Shown here piece by piece: positions 52,069-60,083 of a stretch of DNA of 64,000 nucleotides. The notes under the pieces are model-generated. The model searched no databases, was not told the DNA's origin, and saw only the letters and a list, made by a program, of their open reading frames with translations. Numbering within the stretch: position 1 is the first letter of the stretch; each line of letters starts with the position of its first letter. The stretch spans positions 1-64,000 of the forward strand of contig NZ_QQAR01000008.1 in NCBI RefSeq assembly GCF_003350375.1. The letters are read 5' to 3'. The position numbers were made by a program, and so were the translations under genes. Source of the stretch: Flavobacterium sp. AG291 (lineage in GTDB: Bacteria > Bacteroidota > Bacteroidia > Flavobacteriales > Flavobacteriaceae).

Positions 52069-53550
52069 ATGAAACAACTTCTACTCTTCATATTGTCCTT
52101 AACATTGGTTCAGACCGTATCGGCCCAAGATACGTTTACCAATCCTATCTTTCCCGGCGACCATGCCGACCCTTCTATCATAAGAGATAAAGACGATTAT
52201 TATATCGTGCATTCCTCTTTTGACTATTATCCGGGGTTGCTGATATGGCATAGTAAAGACATGGTAAACTGGGAACCTGTAACCCACGCCCTGACAAAGA
52301 ATGTTGGTTCGGTTTGGGCGCCGGATCTGGTAAAATATGACAATAAATATTACATCTACTTCCCGGTAAGTAATACCAATTATGTGGTATGGGCCAATAA
52401 CATCAACGGACCGTGGAGCGACCCTATCGATCTTAAAGTAGGCAGCATTGACCCTGGTCATGTGGTAGATGAAAAAGGTAATCGTTACCTGTACTTCAGT
52501 GCGGGCGATTATGTTCCGTTGTCTAAAGACGGACTATCGGTAACCGGACCTGCAAAACATGTATATGATGGTTGGGCTATCCCTCGTGAATGGTCTATAG
52601 AATGTTTTTGTATGGAAGGCCCTAAGATCCTGAAAAAGGGAGATTACTATTACCTGACTGTAGCCGAGGGCGGAACCGCCGGCCCTGCTACAAGCCACAT
52701 GGTGATATCAGCACGTTCTAAATCGCCACTTGGACCTTGGGAGAATTCACCCTATAATCCGGTACTTAGAACAGGTAGTGAAGACGAGAAATGGTGGTCG
52801 AAAGGACATTCAACAATCATTGACGATGCCTCTGGTAAATGGTGGATGGTTTTTCACGGCTATGAAAACGGGCATTACAATTTAGGCCGTCAAACGTTAC
52901 TTCAGCCTATCGAATGGACAAAAGACGGCTGGTTCAAAAATCCTGATGGTATAAAAACTGAAGCCCCGATTGCAAAACCTAAAGGCAAAGCAATTGTGGC
53001 TAAAACAGGATTATCAGACGATTTCCAGCAAGGAGCCTTAGGAAAGCAATGGCAATTCTTTAAAGAATATGATACTAAACGTTTCAGCCTAGACAAGAGT
53101 GGACTTCATATTAAAGCACAAGGTAAAAGTCTTCATGACAGCGCTCCCCTATCGTGCATCCCACAAGATCATTCGTATACTGTACAGGTTGAGGCTACCA
53201 TAGAAGGCAACGCAACGGCATCGCTTATTCTTTTTTATGCCGACAGGATACATACCGGAATTGGTGCCAATGCTGAGAGCATCATGGCTACCTTACGCTC
53301 ATGGCAGTTTGCTACTGAGAAAAATCCGGTAGGCAAACACATTTACCTTCGCCTTGAAAAACGCGGACAAATGGTAAATATGTTTTACAGCGCTGATAAC
53401 AACAAATGGACAAAAATTGAGAATTCGGCAGAGGTATCAGCCTTTCACCACAATGTACTGAGCGGTTTTACGAGTTTAAGGATAGGGCTTTCTGCCGTAG
53501 GCGAAGGCAACGTAACATTTAAGAACTTTGTATATACGCCAATTGATTAA
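52069..53550 (+). CDS. GH43 glycosidase (beta-xylosidase/arabinofuranosidase type)
   Basis: The 493-residue protein has a signal peptide (ending TVSAQD), a five-bladed beta-propeller (about 22-310) and a C-terminal concanavalin-like domain (about 315-490). The three catalytic acids of GH43 are seen: base Asp34 (HADPSIIRD), pKa-tuning Asp128 (SIDPGHV) and acid Glu183 (MEGPKI). The two-domain form is usual for beta-xylosidases and alpha-L-arabinofuranosidases. In this locus removal of arabinose from xyloglucan side chains is plausible. It is 40 bases before the GH29 gene. Confidence 0.9.
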   Translation: MKQLLLFILSLTLVQTVSAQDTFTNPIFPGDHADPSIIRDKDDYYIVHSSFDYYPGLLIWHSKDMVNWEPVTHALTKNVGSVWAPDLVKYDNKYYIYFPVSNTNYVVWANNINGPWSDPIDLKVGSIDPGHVVDEKGNRYLYFSAGDYVPLSKDGLSVTGPAKHVYDGWAIPREWSIECFCMEGPKILKKGDYYYLTVAEGGTAGPATSHMVISARSKSPLGPWENSPYNPVLRTGSEDEKWWSKGHSTIIDDASGKWWMVFHGYENGHYNLGRQTLLQPIEWTKDGWFKNPDGIKTEAPIAKPKGKAIVAKTGLSDDFQQGALGKQWQFFKEYDTKRFSLDKSGLHIKAQGKSLHDSAPLSCIPQDHSYTVQVEATIEGNATASLILFYADRIHTGIGANAESIMATLRSWQFATEKNPVGKHIYLRLEKRGQMVNMFYSADNNKWTKIENSAEVSAFHHNVLSGFTSLRIGLSAVGEGNVTFKNFVYTPID

Positions 53551-53559
53551 TGATATGCC

Positions 53560-53577
53560 GCTCCTCCGGAGCTTTTT
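53560..53577 (+). terminator. CTCCGGAG hairpin with T-tract after GH43
   Basis: GCTCC/GGAGC with loop TCC is followed by five T residues. The same GCTCCTCCGGAGCTT word recurs near 57172, so it is both a dispersed repeat and a possible weak terminator. Confidence 0.45.
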
Positions 53578-53589
53578 AAACGATATAAC

Positions 53590-55047
53590 ATGAAAAAAAT
53601 ACTATTCGCTGCATGTGCTGCTTTTAGCTTTACTGTAGGCAATGCGCAGGAAGCCTACCAGCCTAACTGGGAATCGCTTGCCAAATATGACGAGACTGCC
53701 GAATGGTTTAAGGATGCCAAGTTTGGTATCTATGCACATTGGGGTGTGCTTTCGGTTCCGGCGTATGCCAACGACTGGTTTCCGCGAAATATGTTTATAG
53801 AGGGTACGCCTGAGTACAAACATATGGTATCATTATATGGTGATCCTTCTAAATTTGGTTACCATGATTTTGTACCGATGTTCCATGCAGAATATTTTAA
53901 CGCTGATGACTGGGCAGAGCTCTTCCAGAAGGCGGGAGCTAAATTTGCCGGCGTAGTTGCCGAGCACCACGATGGCTGGAGTAACTGGGATAGTAAGATC
54001 AACCCGTGGAACAGTATGGATATGGGGCCACACCGTGACTTGGTTGGCGAACTTGCCAAAGCAATTCATGGCAGAGGCATGAAGCTGGTAACCTCTTTCC
54101 ATAAAGACCGAAATCTGCAGATCAATAAGGATAATCCGGACAAATGGCTGGATGATATTTCGTATTTCCCATACAACCCAAAATTCCCAACATCGTCAAC
54201 CGATCCTAAACTGGCACAGTTCTATGGTAATATTCCACCCGATCAGTTCTATGCCAATTGGTATGGTGAGTTAAAGGAACTTATTGATAACTATTCACCC
54301 GATCTTATTTATTTTGACAGCAAAATGACTAAGATACCGGAGAAGACAAAACAGGAATTTGTTGCATACTACTTTAACCACTCGGTAAAGGAAAAGAAAC
54401 AGGTCATCATTACACATAAGGAAGGCGAGCTTCCTAAAAGCGTAAGTATAGAAGACTTTGAAAAAGGACGCCAAAATGCCATCACCAAAGATTTCTGGCT
54501 GACGGATGAAACCGTATCGGTAGGCAGCTGGAGTTATACTAACGACCTTGGCCTGAAAACCGCTAATGATATTGTTGACCTATTGGCTGACATCGTGAGC
54601 AAGAACGGTGCGCTAATGCTTAATGTATCACCTATGGCTAATGGTATTATCCCTAAAAACCAACAGGATATATTATTAGAGATCGGGCAATGGCTTAACG
54701 TAAACGGTGAGGCTATTTATGGCACACGTACTTTTGATGTTTTTGGCGAAGGCCCAACTAAACAGGAAAAAGGCGGTATGTTCCTGGATAAAATTAGCTA
54801 CACGGCACAGGACGTTCGCTATACCAGAAAAGGCAATACCATTTATGCTATTGTATTAGGCTGGCCGGGAGAAGATGCTTCTATAACGTTCGGGGCTTTA
54901 GCCAATAAAGGAAAAGTAAAAAGCGTTAGCATTTTAGGAAGTACTGAAAAGACAGCCTATACCTATGATAGTTTAGGATTACATATAAAGACCCCTTCCA
55001 AAAAAGTAGATGATAAAGCTTTTGTAGTGAAGGTGGAGTTGAAATAA
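53590..55047 (+). CDS. GH29 alpha-L-fucosidase
   Basis: The 485-residue protein has a signal peptide (ending VGNAQE) and a GH29 barrel: WFKDAKFGIYAHWGVLSVPAYANDW (with breaks) near the start, AGVVAEHHDGWSNWDS, and the nucleophile Asp243 in LIYFDSKM. A C-terminal beta domain (about 390-485) follows. It would remove L-fucose from fucosylated side chains. No fucose catabolic genes are nearby, so fucose may be discarded or used elsewhere. It is the last gene of the hydrolase cluster. Confidence 0.92.
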   Translation: MKKILFAACAAFSFTVGNAQEAYQPNWESLAKYDETAEWFKDAKFGIYAHWGVLSVPAYANDWFPRNMFIEGTPEYKHMVSLYGDPSKFGYHDFVPMFHAEYFNADDWAELFQKAGAKFAGVVAEHHDGWSNWDSKINPWNSMDMGPHRDLVGELAKAIHGRGMKLVTSFHKDRNLQINKDNPDKWLDDISYFPYNPKFPTSSTDPKLAQFYGNIPPDQFYANWYGELKELIDNYSPDLIYFDSKMTKIPEKTKQEFVAYYFNHSVKEKKQVIITHKEGELPKSVSIEDFEKGRQNAITKDFWLTDETVSVGSWSYTNDLGLKTANDIVDLLADIVSKNGALMLNVSPMANGIIPKNQQDILLEIGQWLNVNGEAIYGTRTFDVFGEGPTKQEKGGMFLDKISYTAQDVRYTRKGNTIYAIVLGWPGEDASITFGALANKGKVKSVSILGSTEKTAYTYDSLGLHIKTPSKKVDDKAFVVKVELK

Positions 55048-55062
55048 TATCTGTTTTGATTT

Positions 55063-55092
55063 CCTGCAAGGCCTAAAAGACCTTGCAGGTTT
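55063..55092 (+). terminator. Hairpin terminator after GH29
   Basis: CCTGCAAGG (55063-55071) pairs with CCTTGCAGG (55081-55089) followed by TTT. The T-tract is short and the word resembles a dispersed flavobacterial repeat, so it may do both. Confidence 0.5.
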
Positions 55093-55155
55093 ACCCAAAC
55101 ATTCCAGATTAACATTTTGCATTTTCCGGTATATCCTTACCCAAGAATATATTTT

Positions 55156-55698
55156 TTACTCTGCGGCTTCTTCAAATTCTTTTAACAGGCCGCTCACTTC
55201 GTTCCAGTGGTTTATCCTTTTATGATGTGTAAGATTCACATTGTGGTATGCTGTAAACATCAACGTTTTTCCTTTACAGAAATCAAGGTTTTTGATGTGA
55301 TCATCAATCATATAATCGGTATCTATAATGCTCTTATCTCCACAAAAGATAATATTCTTCCAGCTGATGAACGGAAAATGTTCTGCCAGCCATTCTTTCT
55401 TTTCGAATAGTGATAACGGAAACTCCATTGCGGCTGACACTACATATACTTCGTATTCTTCCATTAGAGCTTTAACCACTTCTACAGCACCATCCATCAC
55501 AGGCAGGTTCCTGAAGAAACCTTCGGTATTCAGAATCTTCAATAATAATTCTTTATCCGGAAAAAGACCGTGGTCTTCCATACCCTGTATTTCATCTCTG
55601 GTAATAGTAGTTCCGGCTTCTTTATTGTACCAGTCTACAATATATTGTTCTATATCGGCCATTACGCCGTCCATATCTATAGCAATCGATTTTCTCAT
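55156..55698 (-). CDS. HAD-superfamily 5'(3')-deoxyribonucleotidase-like protein
   Basis: The 180-residue protein has the HAD motif IAIDMDGVMAD (nucleophile Asp8, acid Asp10), VVSAAMEFP (motif II) and DTDYMIDDHIKNL (motif III/IV Asp pair). It resembles NT5C-type nucleotidases, which dephosphorylate (deoxy)nucleoside monophosphates. The substrate is not proven. The start at 55698 (MRKSIAID) places the motif at the usual distance; six further codons upstream are possible. It diverges from the DeoR-type regulator across about 117 bases with TTGCAATA repeats, so it may be its target. Confidence 0.82.
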   Translation of the reverse strand: MRKSIAIDMDGVMADIEQYIVDWYNKEAGTTITRDEIQGMEDHGLFPDKELLLKILNTEGFFRNLPVMDGAVEVVKALMEEYEVYVVSAAMEFPLSLFEKKEWLAEHFPFISWKNIIFCGDKSIIDTDYMIDDHIKNLDFCKGKTLMFTAYHNVNLTHHKRINHWNEVSGLLKEFEEAAE

Positions 55699-55762
55699 TG
55701 TTGCGTTATTCTGCATTTTATTGCATTATTTAGAAGCAAAGGTAGTGTAATAAAATTATAAA

Positions 55763-55815
55763 TTGCAACTATTTGCAATATTTATTTGCTTATATTTGCA
55801 ATATATTGCAATATC
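55763..55815. promoter_or_regulatory. Five phased TTGCAATA-like repeats before the DeoR-type gene
   Basis: TTGCAACT (55763), TTGCAATAT (55773), TTGCTTATA (55786), TTGCAATAT (55796) and TTGCAATAT (55806) occur with steps of 10, 13, 10 and 10 bases. The last lies within the perfect palindrome ATATTGCAATAT (55803-55814) directly before the start codon. TATATTTG within the array (55791-55798) is a possible -7 box. Position suggests autoregulation and control of the divergent nucleotidase. Confidence 0.5.
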
Positions 55816-56565
55816 ATGTTAAAAGAAGAACGCCTGCAGGCCATATTAGATCAGTTATCACAGGATAATAAAGTACGTCTTGATGCATTGAGTGAATCGC
55901 TTAACGTATCAGAAGATACCATACGCCGTGACATTAAGGAACTTGATACCCGTGGGCTGTTGAAAGCCGTTCGTGGCGGTGCTGTATTACATTCACCTGT
56001 TCCGCACCATTACAGGGACAGGGAAAAACATGATATTGGCACTAAAAAGATAATTGCCACAAAAGCATTAGACTTTTTAACGGACGGTCAGGTAGTATTC
56101 TTTGACGGAGGGACATCGGTAGTAGCACTGGCGGCAAGCCTGCCAGCAAACCTAAAGATAACGGTTGTAACGAATAGTTTTCCCGTTGCCAATGTGCTGG
56201 AAGACCACCCGAATGCAGAAGTTATCTTTGCCGGTGGGCGACTGTATAAGACAGGCTTTACTACTATGGGGCAGGAAACACTGGATACCTTTAGCCGTGT
56301 TAGGGCCGACATCTGCTTTTTAGGGATATGCAGTATCCACGAAAGCATGGGCGTAACCGCAATGGATTATGAAGATGCACAGGTAAAAAAGATAATGGTA
56401 GAAAAAGCCGCAAAAACTATTGCCATGTCGTCACTGGAAAAAACCAACACCGTTGAACCTTTCTATATTTGCCCGGTAACCGACCTGGATGTAATCATTA
56501 CCGAAGCTGAACCTGATAATAAGTTGCTAAAAGGTTTTGGAGAGATGGGGATTGAGGTGGTGTAA
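55816..56565 (+). CDS. DeoR/GlpR-family transcriptional regulator
   Basis: The 249-residue protein has the DeoR HTH (about 5-58) with recognition helix SEDTIRRDIKEL (32-43) and a DeoR C-terminal sensor domain with VVFFDGGTSV (phosphosugar-binding loop), VVTNSFPVA and FAGGRLYKTG. Such regulators usually respond to phosphorylated sugars. The start at 55816 is the family start; the ten codons upstream consist of the repeat array. The regulated sugar is unknown; the adjacent hydrolase cluster is one candidate. Confidence 0.92.
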   Translation: MLKEERLQAILDQLSQDNKVRLDALSESLNVSEDTIRRDIKELDTRGLLKAVRGGAVLHSPVPHHYRDREKHDIGTKKIIATKALDFLTDGQVVFFDGGTSVVALAASLPANLKITVVTNSFPVANVLEDHPNAEVIFAGGRLYKTGFTTMGQETLDTFSRVRADICFLGICSIHESMGVTAMDYEDAQVKKIMVEKAAKTIAMSSLEKTNTVEPFYICPVTDLDVIITEAEPDNKLLKGFGEMGIEVV

Positions 56566-56593
56566 CCGATGATGCTGCAACAAAGTTTTTAAG

Positions 56594-57105
56594 TTAGTCC
56601 ACATGGTAAACAAATCCATCTCCTGTCATAGTCACAAGTTTATGTCCATCTTTTAAACCACCATAATCATTTTGAGCAGTATAGACTATATCTATAATCC
56701 AATTCTGATTATCAACGCCATGAATCATAAGGATTTTTTTAGGAGTATATGTATACTTATTTTTCATAAGATACATAACTTCAAAATTAGCTTTAGCTAC
56801 CATTAGATTTATCGAAGATTCTGTCAAAGTTGAAAACTCATCTTTAGTTGAAATAAAAGAAAATTTAACATCAATCTTTTTTTCATCAGCATTTTCAATT
56901 TTTATCAATGATTCAGGATAAATAATAAGTCCATCCGCTTCTTTAAAATTTTTCAATAGGATTCTGCCATCTTTATCAGAAACCTCTTTCACATATTTGT
57001 AAGTCCCATTTTTATTCAACAAAACTTTTTTCCACTATCAGTTGTAGCGTATTCTTGAGCAGTGACTATAAATGGGAAGAATAAGAAGATTAATATTTTC
57101 TTCAT
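56594..57105 (-). pseudogene. Secreted protein of unknown function, frameshifted near its N terminus
   Basis: The ATG at 57105 opens a signal peptide (MKKILIFLFFPFIVTAQ) and reads EYATTDSGKK, then hits a stop after a run of six A (T run 57026-57031 on the plus strand). One extra A would join it to the frame that continues VLLNKNGTYKYVKEV and runs to 56594. The full protein would have about 170 residues and the ATTxxGKKVLLNxxGTY pattern common in small exported Bacteroidetes proteins (DUF3157-like). It may be a real pseudogene, a sequencing error in the homopolymer, or slippage. The rest of the frame is intact. Confidence 0.7.
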
Positions 57106-57164
57106 TGGTGATTTATTGATTAGCTAAGTAAATATAATAATTAATTTGGAGGAACGGCATATAT

Positions 57165-57235
57165 TATGTCGCTCCTCCGGAGCTTAAAAACCCTATTCTT
57201 ATTATTGCTATAAATATGACACCCCTTCGGTGTTA
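57165..57235. repeat. CTCCGGAG / ACCCCTTCGGTGT dispersed repeat
   Basis: GTCGCTCCTCCGGAGCTTAAAA at about 57171 (shown in part: GCTCCTCCGGAGCTT) is followed by CTATAAATATGACACC and the hairpin ACACCCCTTCGGTGT. The pair of short hairpins joined by an A/T-rich spacer is a familiar flavobacterial intergenic repeat. A half copy lies at 53555-53575. Confidence 0.5.
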
Positions 57236-57251
57236 TTTGTTGGATATATAA

Positions 57252-58124
57252 TCACTTCACCACCGTCCTCAGCTCATTCCTATACGCCGAAGCACTCTTC
57301 CCTGTAAAATCTTTAAAGGACTTATTGAAGTGGCTAAAGTTATTGAAGCCGCTTTCGTAGCATACATCAGCAATGCTCATTTGTTTTTCGGTAAGCAGCT
57401 TACAGGCATGCACGATACGGTATTCGTTTACAAAACGGGTAAAGGTTTTGTTAGTCACTTTTTTAAAGTAGCGGCAAAATGAGGGTACGGTCATGCTCGC
57501 CATATCGGCCATGGCCTCAAGGGGAATCTCTTCCCTGAAATTATCCTTCACATGGTTAAACACCATATTAATACGGTCGTTATCCTGCATTTGGGTCTCC
57601 AGGGCAAAACCTTCGGCATTCAGTATCTTATAATCTTTCGCATGCTCCAGTTCGTTGAGTATACTTATCATGGTAAGCAGTCGTTCCAACGGAGGCTGGA
57701 ATTCCATGGCTTCTATCCTTTCAGCTAATACATTTTTAGTTTCTTCACCAAAAGCGATTCCTCCTTTAGCCCGTTCGAAAAGTTTGTTGATGTTTTGGGT
57801 TTCGGGCAACGCCATAAAAGCATCCCCCAGAAAATCAGGTTTCATCTGGATAACCGTTTCGTTCTTATTACCTGTATGGTCATCGGTAAAACCACAATGC
57901 GGTAGGTTACTGCCTATAAGTATTAGGTCGCCATCCGTATAATAGGAGATATGGCTGCCTATCTGGCGCTTTCCGGTTCCGCCATTTACGAATACAAGTT
58001 CAACTTCCGGATGGTAATGCCAGAGGTGCGCTTTGATGTTGGCATTCTGCACATATTTGGAATAATAAAAAGAAGTGCCAAAAGCAGGTTCGATAACTTC
58101 ATAAGTTGCTTTCAGATTTTTCAT
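57252..58124 (-). CDS. AraC-family transcriptional regulator with cupin domain
   Basis: The 290-residue protein has an N-terminal cupin-like sensor domain (about 15-95, HLWHYHPEVELVFVNGGTGKR) and a C-terminal AraC double HTH (about 190-285, LEAMADMASMTVPSFCRYFKKVTNKTF and ADVCYESGFNNFSHFNKSFKDFTG, with breaks). The start at 58124 (MKNLKATYEV) is preferred to one eight codons upstream. Cupin-AraC proteins usually sense sugars. It is divergent from a small secreted-protein gene and not clearly linked to either. Confidence 0.92.
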   Translation of the reverse strand: MKNLKATYEVIEPAFGTSFYYSKYVQNANIKAHLWHYHPEVELVFVNGGTGKRQIGSHISYYTDGDLILIGSNLPHCGFTDDHTGNKNETVIQMKPDFLGDAFMALPETQNINKLFERAKGGIAFGEETKNVLAERIEAMEFQPPLERLLTMISILNELEHAKDYKILNAEGFALETQMQDNDRINMVFNHVKDNFREEIPLEAMADMASMTVPSFCRYFKKVTNKTFTRFVNEYRIVHACKLLTEKQMSIADVCYESGFNNFSHFNKSFKDFTGKSASAYRNELRTVVK

Positions 58125-58308
58125 CTTCAGATGTGTTTTGGAACTCAAATTTATAAAAATTATGCCAGTATTTACATGAAATTAACCTATAACGTTTTCG
58201 AAAAGACAATATAGTATATAAATTAGAAAATATAGGTGCGCATACTATTTTACATCAATACTAATTTAGCAACATAGAATTTTTGTTAAACCAATAAATA
58301 TAAATAGT

Positions 58309-58902
58309 ATGAAAAATGTAGTGAAATTCGGTTTAGCCCTTGCAGTATTTTTAACTGCGTTTGGAGTAAGAGCAAACGATGCAGATTTTTCTGTTAGCGT
58401 AAGAAGCGGCCTTGGAAAATTGATCAATTTTTCAATCAACAATACAAAAGCACACGTATCTATTACCGGTAAAGATGGTGAGATCCTTTTTGAAGAAAAC
58501 ATTAAGGGCAAAGACGGAAAGATAAGCAGGACGTATGACCTGAACGCTTTCCCGGCAGGAAGCTATTTCCTTGAAGCTGAAAACGGAACTAAAATAGCGC
58601 GTTACGAAATCAGGATTGATGAGAAAACAGCATCAGTGTCTGACAGGGCTATTGCCGAAGTGCTTAAGCCTGTGGTTACCACTAAAGACGGTATCGTAAC
58701 CGTAAACATCAAAGAAGTGAACAATACACCGGTATCGATCGTTCTTTATGATGAGAACAATGTTGAGCTTTTCAACGAAACCTTTAAAGGCGAGGCTGCA
58801 TATGCAAAACGCTTTGACACCAAGAAAATTAATGCTGCGAAGTTTACCGTAGTAACAAAATATAACGATAAAATGTTTGTTGAAACTGTTGCTGTAAGGT
58901 AA
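58309..58902 (+). CDS. Small secreted protein of unknown function
   Basis: The 197-residue protein has a signal peptide (about 1-22, FGVRANDAD). Two similar beta-rich halves follow (about 25-105 and 120-197): each has a VSIxxxDxxxxLFxExFKGxxxxxKxFD-like pattern, as in VSITGKDGEILFEEN and VSIVLYDENNVELFNET. This suggests two tandem Ig-like or secretion-associated beta-sandwich repeats. I do not recognise a named family. It is a single gene with a strong terminator. Confidence 0.65.
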   Translation: MKNVVKFGLALAVFLTAFGVRANDADFSVSVRSGLGKLINFSINNTKAHVSITGKDGEILFEENIKGKDGKISRTYDLNAFPAGSYFLEAENGTKIARYEIRIDEKTASVSDRAIAEVLKPVVTTKDGIVTVNIKEVNNTPVSIVLYDENNVELFNETFKGEAAYAKRFDTKKINAAKFTVVTKYNDKMFVETVAVR

Positions 58903-58932
58903 CAGTTTAAGGTTAGGTTTGGTTATAGAATC

Positions 58933-58968
58933 AGGCCTCTGCTGTGCTGCAGAGGCCTTTCTTTTTTA
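58933..58968 (+). terminator. Intrinsic terminator of the secreted-protein gene
   Basis: AGGCCTCTGC (58933-58942) pairs perfectly with GCAGAGGCCT (58949-58958), followed by a T-rich tract that runs into the end of the convergent oxidoreductase gene. Confidence 0.85.
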
Positions 58969-59946
58969 TAAACCTAACATACTTTCCATTGCCCAATTGG
59001 TATGGGCTCCGGAGGTTCCTGTTGAAGGATGCTGCAGATTACCTACCAAATGCTCTTTCATGTTCTTAACATGGTAAAGCTGAATATTCTCAGGATGTTC
59101 GATCTCAATCTCTACAACTCCATCATTTGTTGTAAGTTTTAAAGGAACATCATCAAATATTGCAAATTCTATCTTTCCTTTACTGCCAATGATAGTAACA
59201 CTATCATCTTTCTCAAAACTTCCAAAGTTCCAGCTTCCGGTACCTGTAACCCCTGATTCGTGAACCCAGGAACCAACAACTGCATCTTTTGCAGTATAAA
59301 GCCCCTGCTGGTTTAAACTGCTGCCGTTTACCTTTTTAAAATCACCAAAGAAAAAAGCAAAAAGATCGAGTCCATGACTGGCCAGGTCATCAAAATAACC
59401 TGCTCTGGCTATTTCGGCATCAGTTCTCCAATTATATTCTCCCGATATATCTACCGGCGAAGGTGTTCTGCTTAAATGCCAGTTTACATGGCGCACCTTC
59501 CCTATTTTTCCTTCTTCCATCCATTTCTTTACCTGTAAAAAACGAGGCAGCGAACGACGGTAATAAGCCACAAATAATGGCAATTCTTTTCCCTCAAAAG
59601 CTTTACAAATGTTAACACACTCGCTATATGACGGTGCCATAGGTTTCTCTATACAGCATGGTTTTCCAGCCTCGGCCACCTTAAGGGCATAAAATTCATG
59701 GGTATCCGGTGGTGTAGCAATATATATGGCATCAATCTCAGGGTCATTGATCAACGCATCAGCATCGGTGTAATGTTTAGGAACACCATGCCTTTGCGCA
59801 TAATCAGCCGCTTTTTCGGAATCACGGCGCATTACGGCATAGAGTTCAAATCCTTCCGTTTTCTGATATGCCGGACCACTCTTACGTTCTGTTACATCGC
59901 CGCAGCCAATAATACCCCAACGGATAATCTCAGGATAGTTTTTCAT
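58966..59946 (-). CDS. Gfo/Idh/MocA-family oxidoreductase
   Basis: The 326-residue protein has an N-terminal NAD(P)-binding Rossmann fold (about 8-125, WGIIGCGDVTERK; YIATPPDTH; EKPMAPS with the catalytic-region Lys) and a C-terminal alpha/beta domain (about 130-320). Members oxidise or reduce sugars, inositols and related compounds. No signal peptide, so cytoplasmic. The substrate is unknown; nearby sugar genes make a sugar plausible. TTTTTTGACAAACAC lies before its start, similar to TTTGAC words before the last gene of the window. Confidence 0.9.
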   Translation of the reverse strand: MKNYPEIIRWGIIGCGDVTERKSGPAYQKTEGFELYAVMRRDSEKAADYAQRHGVPKHYTDADALINDPEIDAIYIATPPDTHEFYALKVAEAGKPCCIEKPMAPSYSECVNICKAFEGKELPLFVAYYRRSLPRFLQVKKWMEEGKIGKVRHVNWHLSRTPSPVDISGEYNWRTDAEIARAGYFDDLASHGLDLFAFFFGDFKKVNGSSLNQQGLYTAKDAVVGSWVHESGVTGTGSWNFGSFEKDDSVTIIGSKGKIEFAIFDDVPLKLTTNDGVVEIEIEHPENIQLYHVKNMKEHLVGNLQHPSTGTSGAHTNWAMESMLGL

Positions 59947-60025
59947 AGATTTTTGGTTTGTTTTTTGGAAAGCTAAAAATAGTGTTTTTTGACAAACACT
60001 TATAGTCTATTTGACTATATTTAAA

Positions 60026-60055
60026 CAAAAATCCCCCTGATTAGTTCAGAGGGAT
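60026..60055 (-). terminator. Terminator of the TlpA/DUF6029 pair
   Basis: On the minus strand ATCCCTCTGA pairs with TCAGGGGGAT (one mismatch), followed by T residues, 28 bases past the DUF6029-type stop. Confidence 0.75.
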
Positions 60056-60083
60056 CTTCACGTATATAAAACTTTGGTAATTA

